Below, piece by piece: positions 9,212-18,475 of a DNA stretch of 64,000 nt. A program made the translations under genes and the position numbers. The stretch lies in contig NZ_CP092487.1 in the NCBI RefSeq assembly GCF_022429565.1, positions 2,808,001 through 2,872,000 on the forward strand. Reading direction: 5' to 3'. The DNA is from Lutibacter sp. A64. GTDB lineage: Bacteria > Bacteroidota > Bacteroidia > Flavobacteriales > Flavobacteriaceae. The notes beneath the pieces were generated by a model. That model saw nothing but the letters and a program-made list of their open reading frames with translations. It did not search any database and was not told the origin of the DNA. Position 1 is the first letter of the stretch. Each line of letters begins with the position of its first letter.

Positions 9212-10684
9212 TTAGTTAAACCAATTATTTACAATCTTACTCTCAATTGGTGCTGCTATTTTATGAATAAACTCGTTTTTAGATGCATTATATTCATAAT
9301 CTGCCCCCCACTCTTTGTAATTTTCTGCAACTTGTTTAATGCTTTCGCATACATATAAAACTTCTTGAGTTGTAATAGTTGGGTGAATGGACATACGAAT
9401 CCATCCTGGACGTTCTACCATACAACCACCTAATATTTGTTTTTCAATACCTTTTGAAGTGTTTTGATCTACGTGCAATAAAAAATGACCATATGTGCCA
9501 GCGCAAGAACACCCACCTCTTGTTTGCACTCCAAAACGATCGTTTAATAATTTTACAATTAAATTAAAATGAACATTCTCAATAAAAAAAGAAAAAATAC
9601 CCAATCTATCTTGATGCTGTGGAGCTAAAATTTTAAGATTTGGAATTTTGGTCAATTTTTCAAAAACCAACTCGTTAATTTCGTGTTCTCTAGCTAAAAT
9701 ATTATCAATTCCCATTTCTTCTTTCAACTGAATAGAAAGTGCAATTTTTATATTTTGTAAAAAGCCAGGTGTACCGCCATCTTCACGGGTTTCAATATCA
9801 TCTACATAATCGTGGTCACCCCAAGGATTTGTGTAATTTACAGTTCCTCCTCCAGGATTATCTGGCACTAGATTTTTATATAATTTTTTATTAAAAACAA
9901 GCACTCCTGATGTTCCAGGACCTCCTAAAAATTTATGTGGTGAGAAGAAAATAGCATCTAAATACATTTCTTCGTCTTCTGGGTGCATATTTATTTCTAC
10001 ATAAGGTGCAGAGCAAGCAAAATCTACAAAACACAAACCTCCGTTTTGATGTATAATTTTTGCTATTTTATGATAATCTGTTCTAATTCCTGTTACATTA
10101 GAACAAGCTGTTATGGAGGCTATTTTTATAGGTCTTTCTTTGTATTGATCCAATAGTTTTTGAAAACTTTCAAAACAAATTAAACCCGAATCTTGACAAG
10201 GTATTATTTCTACATCTGCAATAGTTTCTAGCCAAGATGTTTGGTTAGAATGATGTTCCATATGTGTAATAAAAACAATAGGTTTTAACAGCTCAGGAAC
10301 CGAAGTGTATTCTTTTAAATTTTCTGAAACTTTTAATCCTAAAATACGTTGAAATTTATTTACAACGCCTGTCATTCCAGTACCATCTGTAATTAAAACA
10401 TCGTCTGAACTTGCATTTACGTGCTGTTTAATTATATTTCTAGCCTTGTGGTAAGCCATAGTCATTACCGACCCAGTAATAGACGTTTCGGTATGCGTAT
10501 TGGCAACAAAAGGTCCAAATTGATTTAATAGTTTTTCTTCAATAGGTCTATACAATCTTCCACTGGCTGTCCAGTCTGTATAAATAATTTCTTTTTCTCC
10601 GTAAGGAGATTGAAAAGATTGATTAATTCCTACAATATTATCTCTATACTTTTGAAAATAAATTTCTAATTCAGAAGAACTCAT
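9212..10684 (-). CDS. Class V aminotransferase (cysteine desulfurase-like PLP enzyme)
   Basis: 490 residues. Fold-type I PLP enzyme: the lysine is in FFSPHKFLGGPGTSG, the PLP-binding aspartate in CFVDFACSAPYV, and a glycine/cysteine loop TRGGCSCAGTYGHF stands where cysteine desulfurases carry the persulfide cysteine. It is about 80 residues longer than SufS/CsdA, with a C-terminal extension (EWGADYEYN and onward). No suf or isc genes are close, so I do not call it SufS; a desulfurase or related lyase is plausible. The reading frame is intact from the ATG at 10684. Confidence 0.82.
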   Translation of the reverse strand: MSSSELEIYFQKYRDNIVGINQSFQSPYGEKEIIYTDWTASGRLYRPIEEKLLNQFGPFVANTHTETSITGSVMTMAYHKARNIIKQHVNASSDDVLITDGTGMTGVVNKFQRILGLKVSENLKEYTSVPELLKPIVFITHMEHHSNQTSWLETIADVEIIPCQDSGLICFESFQKLLDQYKERPIKIASITACSNVTGIRTDYHKIAKIIHQNGGLCFVDFACSAPYVEINMHPEDEEMYLDAIFFSPHKFLGGPGTSGVLVFNKKLYKNLVPDNPGGGTVNYTNPWGDHDYVDDIETREDGGTPGFLQNIKIALSIQLKEEMGIDNILAREHEINELVFEKLTKIPNLKILAPQHQDRLGIFSFFIENVHFNLIVKLLNDRFGVQTRGGCSCAGTYGHFLLHVDQNTSKGIEKQILGGCMVERPGWIRMSIHPTITTQEVLYVCESIKQVAENYKEWGADYEYNASKNEFIHKIAAPIESKIVNNWFN

Positions 10685-10731
10685 TATTTATAACTATTTA
10701 ACTTACCTATATATGTACTAAACTTGAACTA

Positions 10732-10769
10732 AAAAGATACTAGCTTAACAAACCAAACTAGTATCTTTT
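10732..10769 (-). terminator. Rho-independent terminator downstream of the TlpA-like gene
   Basis: Perfect 12-bp arms (AAAAGATACTAG at 10732-10743, CTAGTATCTTTT at 10758-10769) with a 14-nt loop, followed on the minus strand by T residues. It lies 27 nt after the stop of the TlpA-like gene. Confidence 0.8.
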
Positions 10770-10795
10770 ATACTGTATTTAAATTAAAACTATTG

Positions 10796-11809
10796 TTATA
10801 TTTTTAATTCATCAAACAATGCAATTAAATCTTCTGAAGATGGCCTAGGAGCATCAGAACTAACAATATTTCCATCAGGGTCGATTAATAAAAATCTAGG
10901 AATTCCTTTAATTTGATATTCTTGAACAAAGTTTGATTTCCAATCGTTATCTGCAAATAATTGAATTCCACCTAATTCTTCTTCTGCAACCATAGTTTTC
11001 CAAGCTTCGTGATCTTTAGCTTGATCTATAGAAATACTTACAAATTCAATATTTTTTCCGTGGTATGCTTTTTCAACTTCTTTTAAGTAAGGAATTTCTC
11101 TTTTACAAGGACCACACCAAGTTGCCCAAACATCTACATATACATATTTTCCTTTTAAATCGTCTAATGAAGTTGTTCCTCCTTTAAAATTTTCGTAATC
11201 TGTAAATTTTGGAGAAGCGTTTCCTTTTCCTAATACTGTAATTAAATATTGTTTTTCTTCATATGTAGAAGCAATATATTTTGTTAAACCATCAATTTGT
11301 TTTTCTTGACCTGCAACAAAAGCGGTATCTGCAATTTTAGCTTCAGCCAATATATTTTTAAATTTAGAATTTAGAGCTTCAATTTTTTCATCAAAGTTTG
11401 GTTTTTCTAATTTAAATAAAGAATCATCTGAAAGCACTGATGCTTGTAAAAGTGCTACAGCGGCTATATAATTGTTTTCTTCTGCTCCATTACCTGTATA
11501 AGTAATAGTTTCATCGAATTCTGCAGTATTTACCGTTAAATCTAAATCATATCCATTTTTTAAATAAACTGTAGTTTGTTCTTTTCCGTCAAACAAAACA
11601 TAGTTTCCTTCTTTTACTTTTAGAGTATCTGAGAAGGTTCCATCTTCACTTACTTTAATGGTTTTTAATATGGTTCTTTGGGCAACAATTAAAGAGTCTG
11701 AATTTGGATTTGTTATTGTTCCTGCTAATGTTACATAATCTTTTGGTGCTTCTGGTTTACACGATATCATTAATAAAACTGCACTAACTACTATTACTAT
11801 TTTTCTCAT
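10796..11809 (-). CDS. TlpA-family thioredoxin-like lipoprotein (DUF4369 + AhpC/TSA fold)
   Basis: 337 residues. Lipoprotein signal with lipobox LMISC (C17). Residues 25-110 form a DUF4369-like beta domain; a linker helix follows; then a thioredoxin fold with WATWCGPCKRE (C232 and C235) and the cis-proline loop near GIPRFLLID. It is probably a periplasm- or membrane-attached thiol-disulfide reductase. It sits 5 nt downstream of dsbD, whose product would supply its electrons, so the pair makes functional sense. Confidence 0.9.
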   Translation of the reverse strand: MRKIVIVVSAVLLMISCKPEAPKDYVTLAGTITNPNSDSLIVAQRTILKTIKVSEDGTFSDTLKVKEGNYVLFDGKEQTTVYLKNGYDLDLTVNTAEFDETITYTGNGAEENNYIAAVALLQASVLSDDSLFKLEKPNFDEKIEALNSKFKNILAEAKIADTAFVAGQEKQIDGLTKYIASTYEEKQYLITVLGKGNASPKFTDYENFKGGTTSLDDLKGKYVYVDVWATWCGPCKREIPYLKEVEKAYHGKNIEFVSISIDQAKDHEAWKTMVAEEELGGIQLFADNDWKSNFVQEYQIKGIPRFLLIDPDGNIVSSDAPRPSSEDLIALFDELKI

Positions 11810-11814
11810 TCTTC

Positions 11815-13794
11815 TTATTTATTATTAAATTTTGAAATTCCTTCTTTTAACCAGTCATGATATTCGTCTGCATCTGGAGTATATCCAGCTGGATCCATTA
11901 AATTATCTTCATTATGATCCATTAAAACATAAAATGGCTGTGCATTTGCTTGGTATTTTATTGTTTGAAACTCACTCCATTTTTGCCCTATATATCTCAG
12001 CTTTTTTCCTGGACGTAATTTAGATTCTATTTCCATTCCTTCTGGTAAAGGGCGTTTATCATCTACATATAAAGATATTAATACAATATCATTTTTTAAA
12101 ATTGGCAATACATGGTCTTCTACCCAAACATTTTGTTCCATTTTTCTACAGTTTACACACGCATGTCCTGTAAAATCAAGCATTACTGGTTTGTTTACTT
12201 TTTTAGCATACGCCAAACCTAAGTCGTAATCGTTAAAAGCGAGTATATTATGTGGCGCCATTAAATGTGCTCCTTCTGGTAAATCTCCGTGGTTACTTGT
12301 TGATGCTCCAGCTTCTCCAAGTTTTTTAAACCCTACTCCGTAAGGCGACTCGCTATAGTGTTGTGCTGGTGGAAATGCACTAATTAAATTTAATGGTGCG
12401 CCCCAAAGCCCTGGAATCATATAAATTGTGAATGATAGTACTATCAAACCTAAACTTAATCTTCCTACTGAAATATGCGTTAAAGGTGAATCGTGTGGTA
12501 ATTGTATTTTTCCAAATAAATAAAAGGCTAATACACCAAAGACTGCAATCCAAATTGCTAAAAACACTTCGCGTTCTAACCAATGCAATTGTAAAACTAA
12601 ATCAGCATTTGATAAGAATTTAAATGCTAGTGCTAATTCTAAAAATCCTAAAACGACTTTTACTGTATTTAACCAACCTCCAGATTTTGGTAATGAATTT
12701 AACCAACCTGGAAATGCTGCAAACAATGCAAATGGAATAGCCAATGCTAAAGAGAAACCAAACATACCAACAATTGGTCCTATTTGACTTCCTGAAACGG
12801 CTGCTTCAACTAATAAATAACCTACAATTGGTCCTGTACAAGAGAATGAAACAATAGCCAACGCTAATGCCATAAAAAAGATACCTATTAACCCTCCTCT
12901 ATCTGCTTGAGCATCTGCTTTTGTACCCCAAGAACTTGGAAGTGTTAATTCAAAAGCACCTAAAAATGATACCGCAAAAACTATAAGCAAGATAAAGAAT
13001 ATAACATTAAACCATACATTAGTTGATAATGCATTTAAGGCGTCAGCTCCAAAAATAGCACTTACAAGCATTCCTAATAAAACGTAGATAATTACTATAG
13101 AAGCTCCGTAAATAACAGCATTTTTAACACCTGCTGCTTTACTTTTACTTTGTTTTGTAAAAAAGCTTACAGTCATTGGAATCATAGGGAAAACACATGG
13201 TGTAAGCAATGCTGCAAAACCCGATAAAAAAGCAATAATAAAAATTGTTAATAAACTTTTATTTGTTGAATCGTCTTTCTTTTTAATTGGCGCAACAGTT
13301 TCTTTAGTTTCATTGTTATCAACACTTGCAACAGCTACTTTTTCTCCAGAAATATTAAATTCTAAATCTACATAAGTTGGAGGCAAACAACTGGCATCAT
13401 CACAAACCATAAACTCTACTTCACCTATAATTTTTAGAGTGTTTTCGCTTTTTAATTTAATACGTTGCTTAAAAACCGCTTGGTTTTCAAAATATTTAAT
13501 TTCCATATCGAAAACTGGGTCATGAACAGTATGCCCTTCTTCCTCAATAACACTGTCTACTAATTCAAACTGATCAGTTTCTTCAAATGCAAATGTTGTA
13601 GGAATTGGTCCATCTTGTGGAACGTTTTGCGAATATAAGTGCCATTTATCTTCGATAGAAGCTTTAATAATTAAATCGTATTCGGTGTCAGAGATTTTTT
13701 CTACTGAGGTTGACCATTTAACAGGGTCGTGAATTTGAGCATAGCTTGTTGAAAAAAGCAATAAAAGGGTTAAGAGGGCTAATATTTTTCTCAT
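11815..13794 (-). CDS. dsbD: Thiol:disulfide interchange protein DsbD (transmembrane electron carrier)
   Basis: 659 residues. Signal peptide (about 1-19), an N-terminal periplasmic domain with a CDDASCLPP pair (about 130), a CcdA-like membrane core of about eight segments with the cysteine in LLTPCVFPM and the second in FSCTGPIVGYLL, and a C-terminal thioredoxin domain with HACVNCRKM (C546, C549). It moves reducing power from the cytoplasm to periplasmic partners such as the TlpA-like lipoprotein encoded next. All three cysteine pairs expected for function are present. Confidence 0.93.
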   Translation of the reverse strand: MRKILALLTLLLLFSTSYAQIHDPVKWSTSVEKISDTEYDLIIKASIEDKWHLYSQNVPQDGPIPTTFAFEETDQFELVDSVIEEEGHTVHDPVFDMEIKYFENQAVFKQRIKLKSENTLKIIGEVEFMVCDDASCLPPTYVDLEFNISGEKVAVASVDNNETKETVAPIKKKDDSTNKSLLTIFIIAFLSGFAALLTPCVFPMIPMTVSFFTKQSKSKAAGVKNAVIYGASIVIIYVLLGMLVSAIFGADALNALSTNVWFNVIFFILLIVFAVSFLGAFELTLPSSWGTKADAQADRGGLIGIFFMALALAIVSFSCTGPIVGYLLVEAAVSGSQIGPIVGMFGFSLALAIPFALFAAFPGWLNSLPKSGGWLNTVKVVLGFLELALAFKFLSNADLVLQLHWLEREVFLAIWIAVFGVLAFYLFGKIQLPHDSPLTHISVGRLSLGLIVLSFTIYMIPGLWGAPLNLISAFPPAQHYSESPYGVGFKKLGEAGASTSNHGDLPEGAHLMAPHNILAFNDYDLGLAYAKKVNKPVMLDFTGHACVNCRKMEQNVWVEDHVLPILKNDIVLISLYVDDKRPLPEGMEIESKLRPGKKLRYIGQKWSEFQTIKYQANAQPFYVLMDHNEDNLMDPAGYTPDADEYHDWLKEGISKFNNK

Positions 13795-13987
13795 ATTGTA
13801 AGTTAGTTTTGCTTGTTTTAAGTTTTCAAAAATAATGATTATTACTTACTATGTCGTTTATAATTATATTTTCCCTTATTTTTTAATGTTAAACTTTTCT
13901 TAATGAAGTATTTTAATAATAATTTAGATATATTAAAACATGAATTTTTTCTATTTATTTAAGATAGATTTAATTCAAAAAGAATTT

Positions 13988-14668
13988 TTAAATAAACCCT
14001 TTCTCTTTTGCTTTTAAGATCAATTCTCTATCGGTATTATTTTTAACTTCAAGTAATTCTCTTAATTGCTTTTTTCTTTTTTCTAAACCCGCTAAAGACA
14101 TTGGAATAATGTTAGGAAGTTCTTTCATTTTTGTTCCAATAGACATTTCATACAATAATTGTCTATCTATTTTATCTAATTTATAATCTATAGAGGCTTG
14201 TTTTCTAAACAATTCTAATACAGATTTACTATAATATGGAGACCCATCTAATACTGTTTTTATTGCAAAAACCAATTCATCTTTATTAATGTCATTTTTT
14301 ATTAAAAAACCTTCTGGATTTACATTTTTAAGTATTACTTGTATTCTATAATTATCGTTAAACGTAGTTGCTACAATAATTTTACATTTTGGAAGTAAAT
14401 CATTAATAGCGACTCCTAAATCTTCACCTGATAAATATACCCCATCTTTTGATGGTGGAAGTGATATGTCTAAAAAAACAATATCTATTCCTTTCTTTTT
14501 TGAAGTATTTTCTATTATTTCAATAGCTTCATCACAATTTGTAGCAATAGAAATTTCAAATTTAATTGTTGGTTTTTCTAAGCTAATAAATTCAAACGCA
14601 CTTTTATAAGCATCTGCAATAATAGGATGGTCGTCAATAATTAATACTTTATAGATTTTACTCTTCAT
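13988..14668 (-). CDS. Two-component response regulator with LuxR-type C-terminal HTH
   Basis: 226 residues. Receiver domain with acidic pocket D12/D13 and phosphoacceptor D67 (FLDISLPP), switch threonine in VATTF and lysine in IKND. The C-terminal helical region (about 160-226; SLAGLEKRKKQLREL in the recognition-helix position) matches the degenerate LuxR-like output domains paired with TPR histidine kinases in Bacteroidota. It overlaps the kinase gene by 11 nt, so the two form a cognate pair. Confidence 0.87.
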   Translation of the reverse strand: MKSKIYKVLIIDDHPIIADAYKSAFEFISLEKPTIKFEISIATNCDEAIEIIENTSKKKGIDIVFLDISLPPSKDGVYLSGEDLGVAINDLLPKCKIIVATTFNDNYRIQVILKNVNPEGFLIKNDINKDELVFAIKTVLDGSPYYSKSVLELFRKQASIDYKLDKIDRQLLYEMSIGTKMKELPNIIPMSLAGLEKRKKQLRELLEVKNNTDRELILKAKEKGFI

Positions 14669-16688
14669 TTATAATCTGTATTGGGCATGTTACTAAAATT
14701 GTGGTTCCTTCATTTTTTAAGGAATTAATTTCAATACTTCCATCAATTTTACTTGCTCTTGACTTCATGTTTTTCAATCCAATTCCTTTTCTTTTTTCTT
14801 TAATATTAAAACCTTTTCCATTATCTTTTACTAGCAACGTAATATAATTATTTTCTAAATCAATTTTTATTTCAACATAAGTAGCATCGGCATATTTAAT
14901 TATGTTTTGCAATGCTTCTTGCAATATTCTATATAGATTAATTTTTATTTCATCATTTATAATATCCCAATCAATGTCTTCATTACAATAGAATACATGT
15001 TTAAAATTCTGTAAGTTACTTCTTTTCTCAACTAAATCTTTAATGATTTTTGAATAATTTTCTTTAGATGATAAAATTTCATTTTTTAATTCATGCGATA
15101 TTGCTCTAATTTCTTTTTCAATATTCTGAAGTTCATCAATATAGTTTTTATGTTTTTCTATGGTAGTTTTATCTCCAGTAATATTTAAAAATCCTAGACC
15201 TAATCTAGTTCCAAAAATTTTCCCTAAAACACCGTCATGTAAATCTTCAGAAATTCTATGACGCTCCTTTAAACGTTCTTCTTCTAGTTTTGTTTGTTGT
15301 TTTATCATTAAAGATAAAATTTCTTGATTGGATTTTTGTTGTTCTTTATCAAACATTAACTCTTTATTTCTTATTCTTTGAACCCTCATTACATAGGCAA
15401 AAGAAAAAATTAGAATCATTAAAAAACCTCCCAATAAAATTAGTAAATTTTGTTGAGAAAGTTTCTCTGTTTCTAGAATATATTCATCTGTTTCAAAACG
15501 GAGTCTGGTAAATTTATTTCTAATCTTTCTATCTTCAACTTGAAGGCTATCACTTATATGTACATATTGCTTTAAATACTCGTTAGATTTTTGAGCGTCT
15601 ACTTTAGATAATAATAATAAAGTTTCTAGTTTATCCCTATTATTTTTAACTTGATCTGCCAAATCAAAAGCTTCATTTGCATATTTTACAGCTAAACTTG
15701 TATCTTTTTTAACAGCATAAAATTCTGACAAATGCCTTTTACTAATTACTACGCCAGAAATAATACCTAAACTATCCCTAATTTTAAGCGCTTTATTAAA
15801 ATCCTCTGTAATATCAATAGTATCTCCTCTTAAAAATTTTGTATAGGCAATATTATCTATTAAACGTGCGTAAAAGTTAGTGTTTTCATTTTTTACTACA
15901 CGACTATCTAATGCTTTTTGGAAATATTCAATGGCTTTTTCGTAATTATTAAGTTTTTGGTAGGTTAACCCTAAGTTACCCAAGCTACCTTCTTTATAAT
16001 TTTTTTTATTTTTAACTTTAGCTAAATATTCCAATGCTTTATTGTGATAAAAAATAGCGCGGTCATACTCTTCAAGTTCAATATAAATTATACCTAAATA
16101 ATTATAACACTCGTAAAGTTGAATACTTCTATCTGCTTTTTCAAATTTTGAAATAGCTTCAAAAATCAATACTTCACTTCCCGTGTAATCTTTTAAACGC
16201 CCTTGTATAAATGCCATATTGTATAGCATTTTAGCCGAATAATAATCATGTTTTGCTAATTTAAAATTTTCGTACGCTTTATGGTAATGGTAATATGCAC
16301 TGTCTATTACTTCTAAATCTGTATAATAGTTTCCATAATTCCAATGTGCATCACCAATTTTAAAAAAATTTTTAAAATTGGTAGCTAACTCTAACGATTC
16401 TTTGTTTACTTCTATAAATAAAGAGTCAAAATCTATAATTTCAGCCTCAATTGCTATTTCAGCTAAAAAGTTATTTTTAATAGAATCAAAAGCTATTTTT
16501 TTAGTTGCAGAGTATGCTTTTTTTAGTGCTGTTTTTTTTTGAGAACTGATGTTTGTCTGTTTGGATTGAGTAATCCAAAATACAATACTGTCCTTTTGTA
16601 CAATTTGCTTATTCTTAGAAATTATAGTGGGTTTTTCACAACTAAAAAATATTGGCATATATAATGCCAATACAAAAATCTTAAACAA
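14658..16688 (-). CDS. TPR-containing sensor histidine kinase with lipoprotein-like signal
   Basis: 676 residues. The N-terminus is a signal with a lipobox-like end (MPIFFSC, C17). Tetratricopeptide repeats fill about residues 95-360 and should be periplasmic, one membrane segment spans 415-434, a coiled coil follows, then HisKA_3 with the phospho-histidine H484 (SEDLHDGVLGKIF) and a HATPase domain (N-box EALQNIIKYADA, G-box DNGKGF, GIGLKNM). The next gene is its regulator. If the lipid anchor is real, both ends of the sensor are tethered to the membrane. The ligand is unknown. Confidence 0.9.
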   Translation of the reverse strand: MFKIFVLALYMPIFFSCEKPTIISKNKQIVQKDSIVFWITQSKQTNISSQKKTALKKAYSATKKIAFDSIKNNFLAEIAIEAEIIDFDSLFIEVNKESLELATNFKNFFKIGDAHWNYGNYYTDLEVIDSAYYHYHKAYENFKLAKHDYYSAKMLYNMAFIQGRLKDYTGSEVLIFEAISKFEKADRSIQLYECYNYLGIIYIELEEYDRAIFYHNKALEYLAKVKNKKNYKEGSLGNLGLTYQKLNNYEKAIEYFQKALDSRVVKNENTNFYARLIDNIAYTKFLRGDTIDITEDFNKALKIRDSLGIISGVVISKRHLSEFYAVKKDTSLAVKYANEAFDLADQVKNNRDKLETLLLLSKVDAQKSNEYLKQYVHISDSLQVEDRKIRNKFTRLRFETDEYILETEKLSQQNLLILLGGFLMILIFSFAYVMRVQRIRNKELMFDKEQQKSNQEILSLMIKQQTKLEEERLKERHRISEDLHDGVLGKIFGTRLGLGFLNITGDKTTIEKHKNYIDELQNIEKEIRAISHELKNEILSSKENYSKIIKDLVEKRSNLQNFKHVFYCNEDIDWDIINDEIKINLYRILQEALQNIIKYADATYVEIKIDLENNYITLLVKDNGKGFNIKEKRKGIGLKNMKSRASKIDGSIEINSLKNEGTTILVTCPIQIINEE

Positions 16689-16746
16689 TAATATGTAGAG
16701 TTTCGCCTTAATTTTAACAGAGATTGGTTAAAACAAAGCTACTAAA

Positions 16747-16776
16747 AAAAGCCTTAAACGTTAGTTTAAAGCTTTT
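16747..16776 (-). terminator. Probable terminator downstream of the 50-aa lipoprotein gene
   Basis: Imperfect hairpin: AAAAGCCTTAAAC at 16747-16759 and GTTTAAAGCTTTT at 16764-16776, with T residues following on the minus strand. It lies 44 nt after the lipoprotein stop codon and before the kinase start. Confidence 0.6.
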
Positions 16777-16819
16777 AAATCTTTTATTATAAAACAGACT
16801 TGTTTATAATCAATACTAT

Positions 16820-16972
16820 TTAATCTCTAGTTCTCATTACATCGGCTGTACTATCTTCTCCCGTTGCTTGTTCTTGAGCATATAATTGTTCTACTTCGTC
16901 ATTGTCTGAAGTACAAGAAAAAGCTAATGTTGAAACTACTAATAATGCGAAGATAAATTTAATTGATTTCAT
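16820..16972 (-). CDS. Small secreted lipoprotein, 50 aa, unknown function
   Basis: ATG at 16972 opens a 50-codon frame: a basic start, hydrophobic core FIFALLVVSTLAFS, lipobox LAFSC (C20) and an acidic, polar mature part of about 30 residues (SDNDEVEQLYAQEQ, then DVMRTRD). The signal is textbook, so I regard it as real despite its size. It is flanked downstream by a hairpin terminator and upstream by a 21-bp-period direct repeat beyond which a LytTR regulator is encoded. I do not recognise the mature sequence. It may be a target of that regulator. Confidence 0.7.
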   Translation of the reverse strand: MKSIKFIFALLVVSTLAFSCTSDNDEVEQLYAQEQATGEDSTADVMRTRD

Positions 16973-17082
16973 AATAAATGGTTTTTTATATTGTTTATGT
17001 TTTATTCTATTTTGTTAATTACTATGGTGTAAATGTAGTACTTACAGGAAAAGAAGCAAGTGTTAAAAACCATTTATTAGTG

Positions 17083-17123
17083 AAGATATGTCGTTTGTTA
17101 GCAAAGACATGTTGTTTGTTAGA
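17083..17123 (+). promoter_or_regulatory. Tandem 20-bp direct repeat, candidate LytTR-regulator binding site
   Basis: AAGATATGTCGTTTGTTAGC (17083-17102) is repeated with four mismatches as AAGACATGTTGTTTGTTAGA (17104-17123), a 21-bp period. LytTR-domain regulators usually bind two direct half-sites of about 9 bp centred about 21-22 bp apart and containing GTTNR; both copies carry GTTTGT. The repeat lies between the LytTR regulator gene and the small lipoprotein gene, 111-151 bp before the latter's start. Spacing and context are seen; binding is inferred. Confidence 0.5.
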
Positions 17124-17197
17124 AAGATACATAATTCTCTGTTTTAAGAGAATGTAAACTAAAAAAGAAGGTCTAATTTTCTACAAAAGTAAACCTT

Positions 17198-17923
17198 TTA
17201 TTTTATTGAAATATAGGAATAAGCTGTTAAAGATTTATTGATTTTTTCAATTGCAGCAATATACGTTTTAGTAAAAGGCACTTCTATATTTGTTTTTCTA
17301 ATAGTACAAGTAGATTTACCATATTGAATTCTTGAAATAAAATCTTTATTTATAATGTAGCTTTTATGAATTCTATAAAAGTTATTTGGTAATATCTCTT
17401 CAAAAGTTTTAAGCGTTTTATAAGCATTTATTATGGTACCATCATCCATATAAAAATCTGTAGTATTATTATCTGCTTTTAAATATAATATCTCATCTGT
17501 TTTAAGAAATTGATAATCTTTATATGATTTTAAACAAATATTATTTCTAAATTGTTTCTGAATCTTTTTCTGCAACTTTAGTACAGTTTTTCTAATCTCT
17601 AATTCAGACAATGGTTTTAATAAGAAATCAAAAAAACCGCTCTTAATAATAGCATATAATTTTTTTTTAGAAGAAGCTACTGCTATAAAAATAGGCGCAT
17701 GGTTTTCAAATAAATTTTGGTGTTGTACAAATTCAAAAGGGTCTTCAAAAACAGTATCCATATCTAAAAAAACAACCTCAGGTGTTTGTTTTAAAATAAA
17801 ATTAGTTGCAGTTACAGCATCTGAAGATACTCCTATACAATCAAACTCTGGATAATCTTTTAAAAGATCCTTAATACTCAGAACAATGTTAGAGTCATCT
17901 GTTATAATAAAAACGTTACACAT
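17198..17923 (-). CDS. LytTR-family response regulator
   Basis: 241 residues. Receiver domain with phosphoacceptor D54 (VVFLDMDTVF), and a C-terminal LytTR DNA-binding domain (about 130-235) with the typical ILYLKADNNTTDFYMDDG and FYRIHKSYIINKDFI stretches. LytTR regulators bind tandem direct repeats and control secreted or envelope genes. No histidine kinase of the LytS type is adjacent. The likely local target is the small lipoprotein gene 225 nt downstream. Confidence 0.9.
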   Translation of the reverse strand: MCNVFIITDDSNIVLSIKDLLKDYPEFDCIGVSSDAVTATNFILKQTPEVVFLDMDTVFEDPFEFVQHQNLFENHAPIFIAVASSKKKLYAIIKSGFFDFLLKPLSELEIRKTVLKLQKKIQKQFRNNICLKSYKDYQFLKTDEILYLKADNNTTDFYMDDGTIINAYKTLKTFEEILPNNFYRIHKSYIINKDFISRIQYGKSTCTIRKTNIEVPFTKTYIAAIEKINKSLTAYSYISIK

Positions 17924-18151
17924 TTAGAAATCCGCAATTTAATTTTATCAAAAATACTAAAAAATAACATATAAAATTGTATGGTTTAACCCCACTTTTT
18001 TTACGGGAAAATAAATAATAAATGTATTTTTTAGTTTTAATTTTACATCGTAAAAGTTTTTTAGCTGATTAACATTCTAAAATTTAGGTGTTAGACTTTA
18101 ATAAAACTTATTAAAAAATAAAAAAACAGAATCATAAAAAATCAAAACAAT

Positions 18152-18289
18152 ATGAAAGAAAATTCACACCTTAGTAATAGCGTTGAAGATTTTATAAATA
18201 ATACAGTTCTAAAATTAACAAAAGAACACCAACAAAATAATTACCCTAAAGACATTAGAAGCCTATTTGAACACTTAGGCATAGAATAA
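18152..18289 (+). CDS. Hypothetical 45-aa protein
   Basis: An ATG opens a 45-codon frame: MKENSHLSNSVEDF, then a charged helical stretch (KLTKEHQQNNYPKDIRSLFEH). No signal or membrane segment. It stands alone in the 552-nt interval between the LytTR regulator start and the element boundary and is followed by a strong terminator at 18391. The codon usage resembles its surroundings. I do not recognise it. Apart from this frame and two terminators, I see no gene in 17924-18475. Confidence 0.45.
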   Translation: MKENSHLSNSVEDFINNTVLKLTKEHQQNNYPKDIRSLFEHLGIE

Positions 18290-18390
18290 AGTTAAAATTC
18301 CCCCCAAAGCAGTAATTAACATATTATAATTTAAACCCCAGATTACTCTCTAAATTAAAAGTTAATTACTAACAGCTATGAAAAACAAGA

Positions 18391-18425
18391 AACTCCGTTA
18401 GCAATTGCTTAGCGGAGTTTTTTAT
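18391..18425 (+). terminator. Rho-independent terminator
   Basis: Ten-bp stem (AACTCCGTTA at 18391-18400; TAGCGGAGTT at 18410-18419, one G-T pair) followed by TTTTTT. It lies 100 nt after the 45-aa frame on the plus strand and probably ends its transcript. Confidence 0.8.
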
Positions 18426-18440
18426 ACCACTTAAATGCAA

Positions 18441-18474
18441 AAAGCTGATAATTAAATAATTATCAGCTTTTTTT
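18441..18474. terminator. Perfect 14-bp hairpin; probable ancestral terminator of tRNA-Leu
   Basis: AAAGCTGATAATTA (18441-18454), a 2-nt loop and the exact complement (18457-18470), with A runs on the left and TTTT on the right, so it can act both ways. It ends 5 nt before the att repeat at 18476. Before integration it would have followed the 3' end of the minus-strand tRNA-Leu directly, so it was probably that gene's own terminator, displaced 16.6 kb by the element. Confidence 0.75.
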
Positions 18475-18475
18475 A

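Noticed and set aside
9212-10684. Calling the class V aminotransferase SufS
   Set aside because: It is about 80 residues longer, has no suf genes near it, and the cysteine loop differs, so only the family is claimed.
17135-17152. TTCTCT-AGAGAA hairpin as terminator of the LytTR gene
   Set aside because: The 6-bp stem is short and is not followed by a clear T tract on the minus strand.
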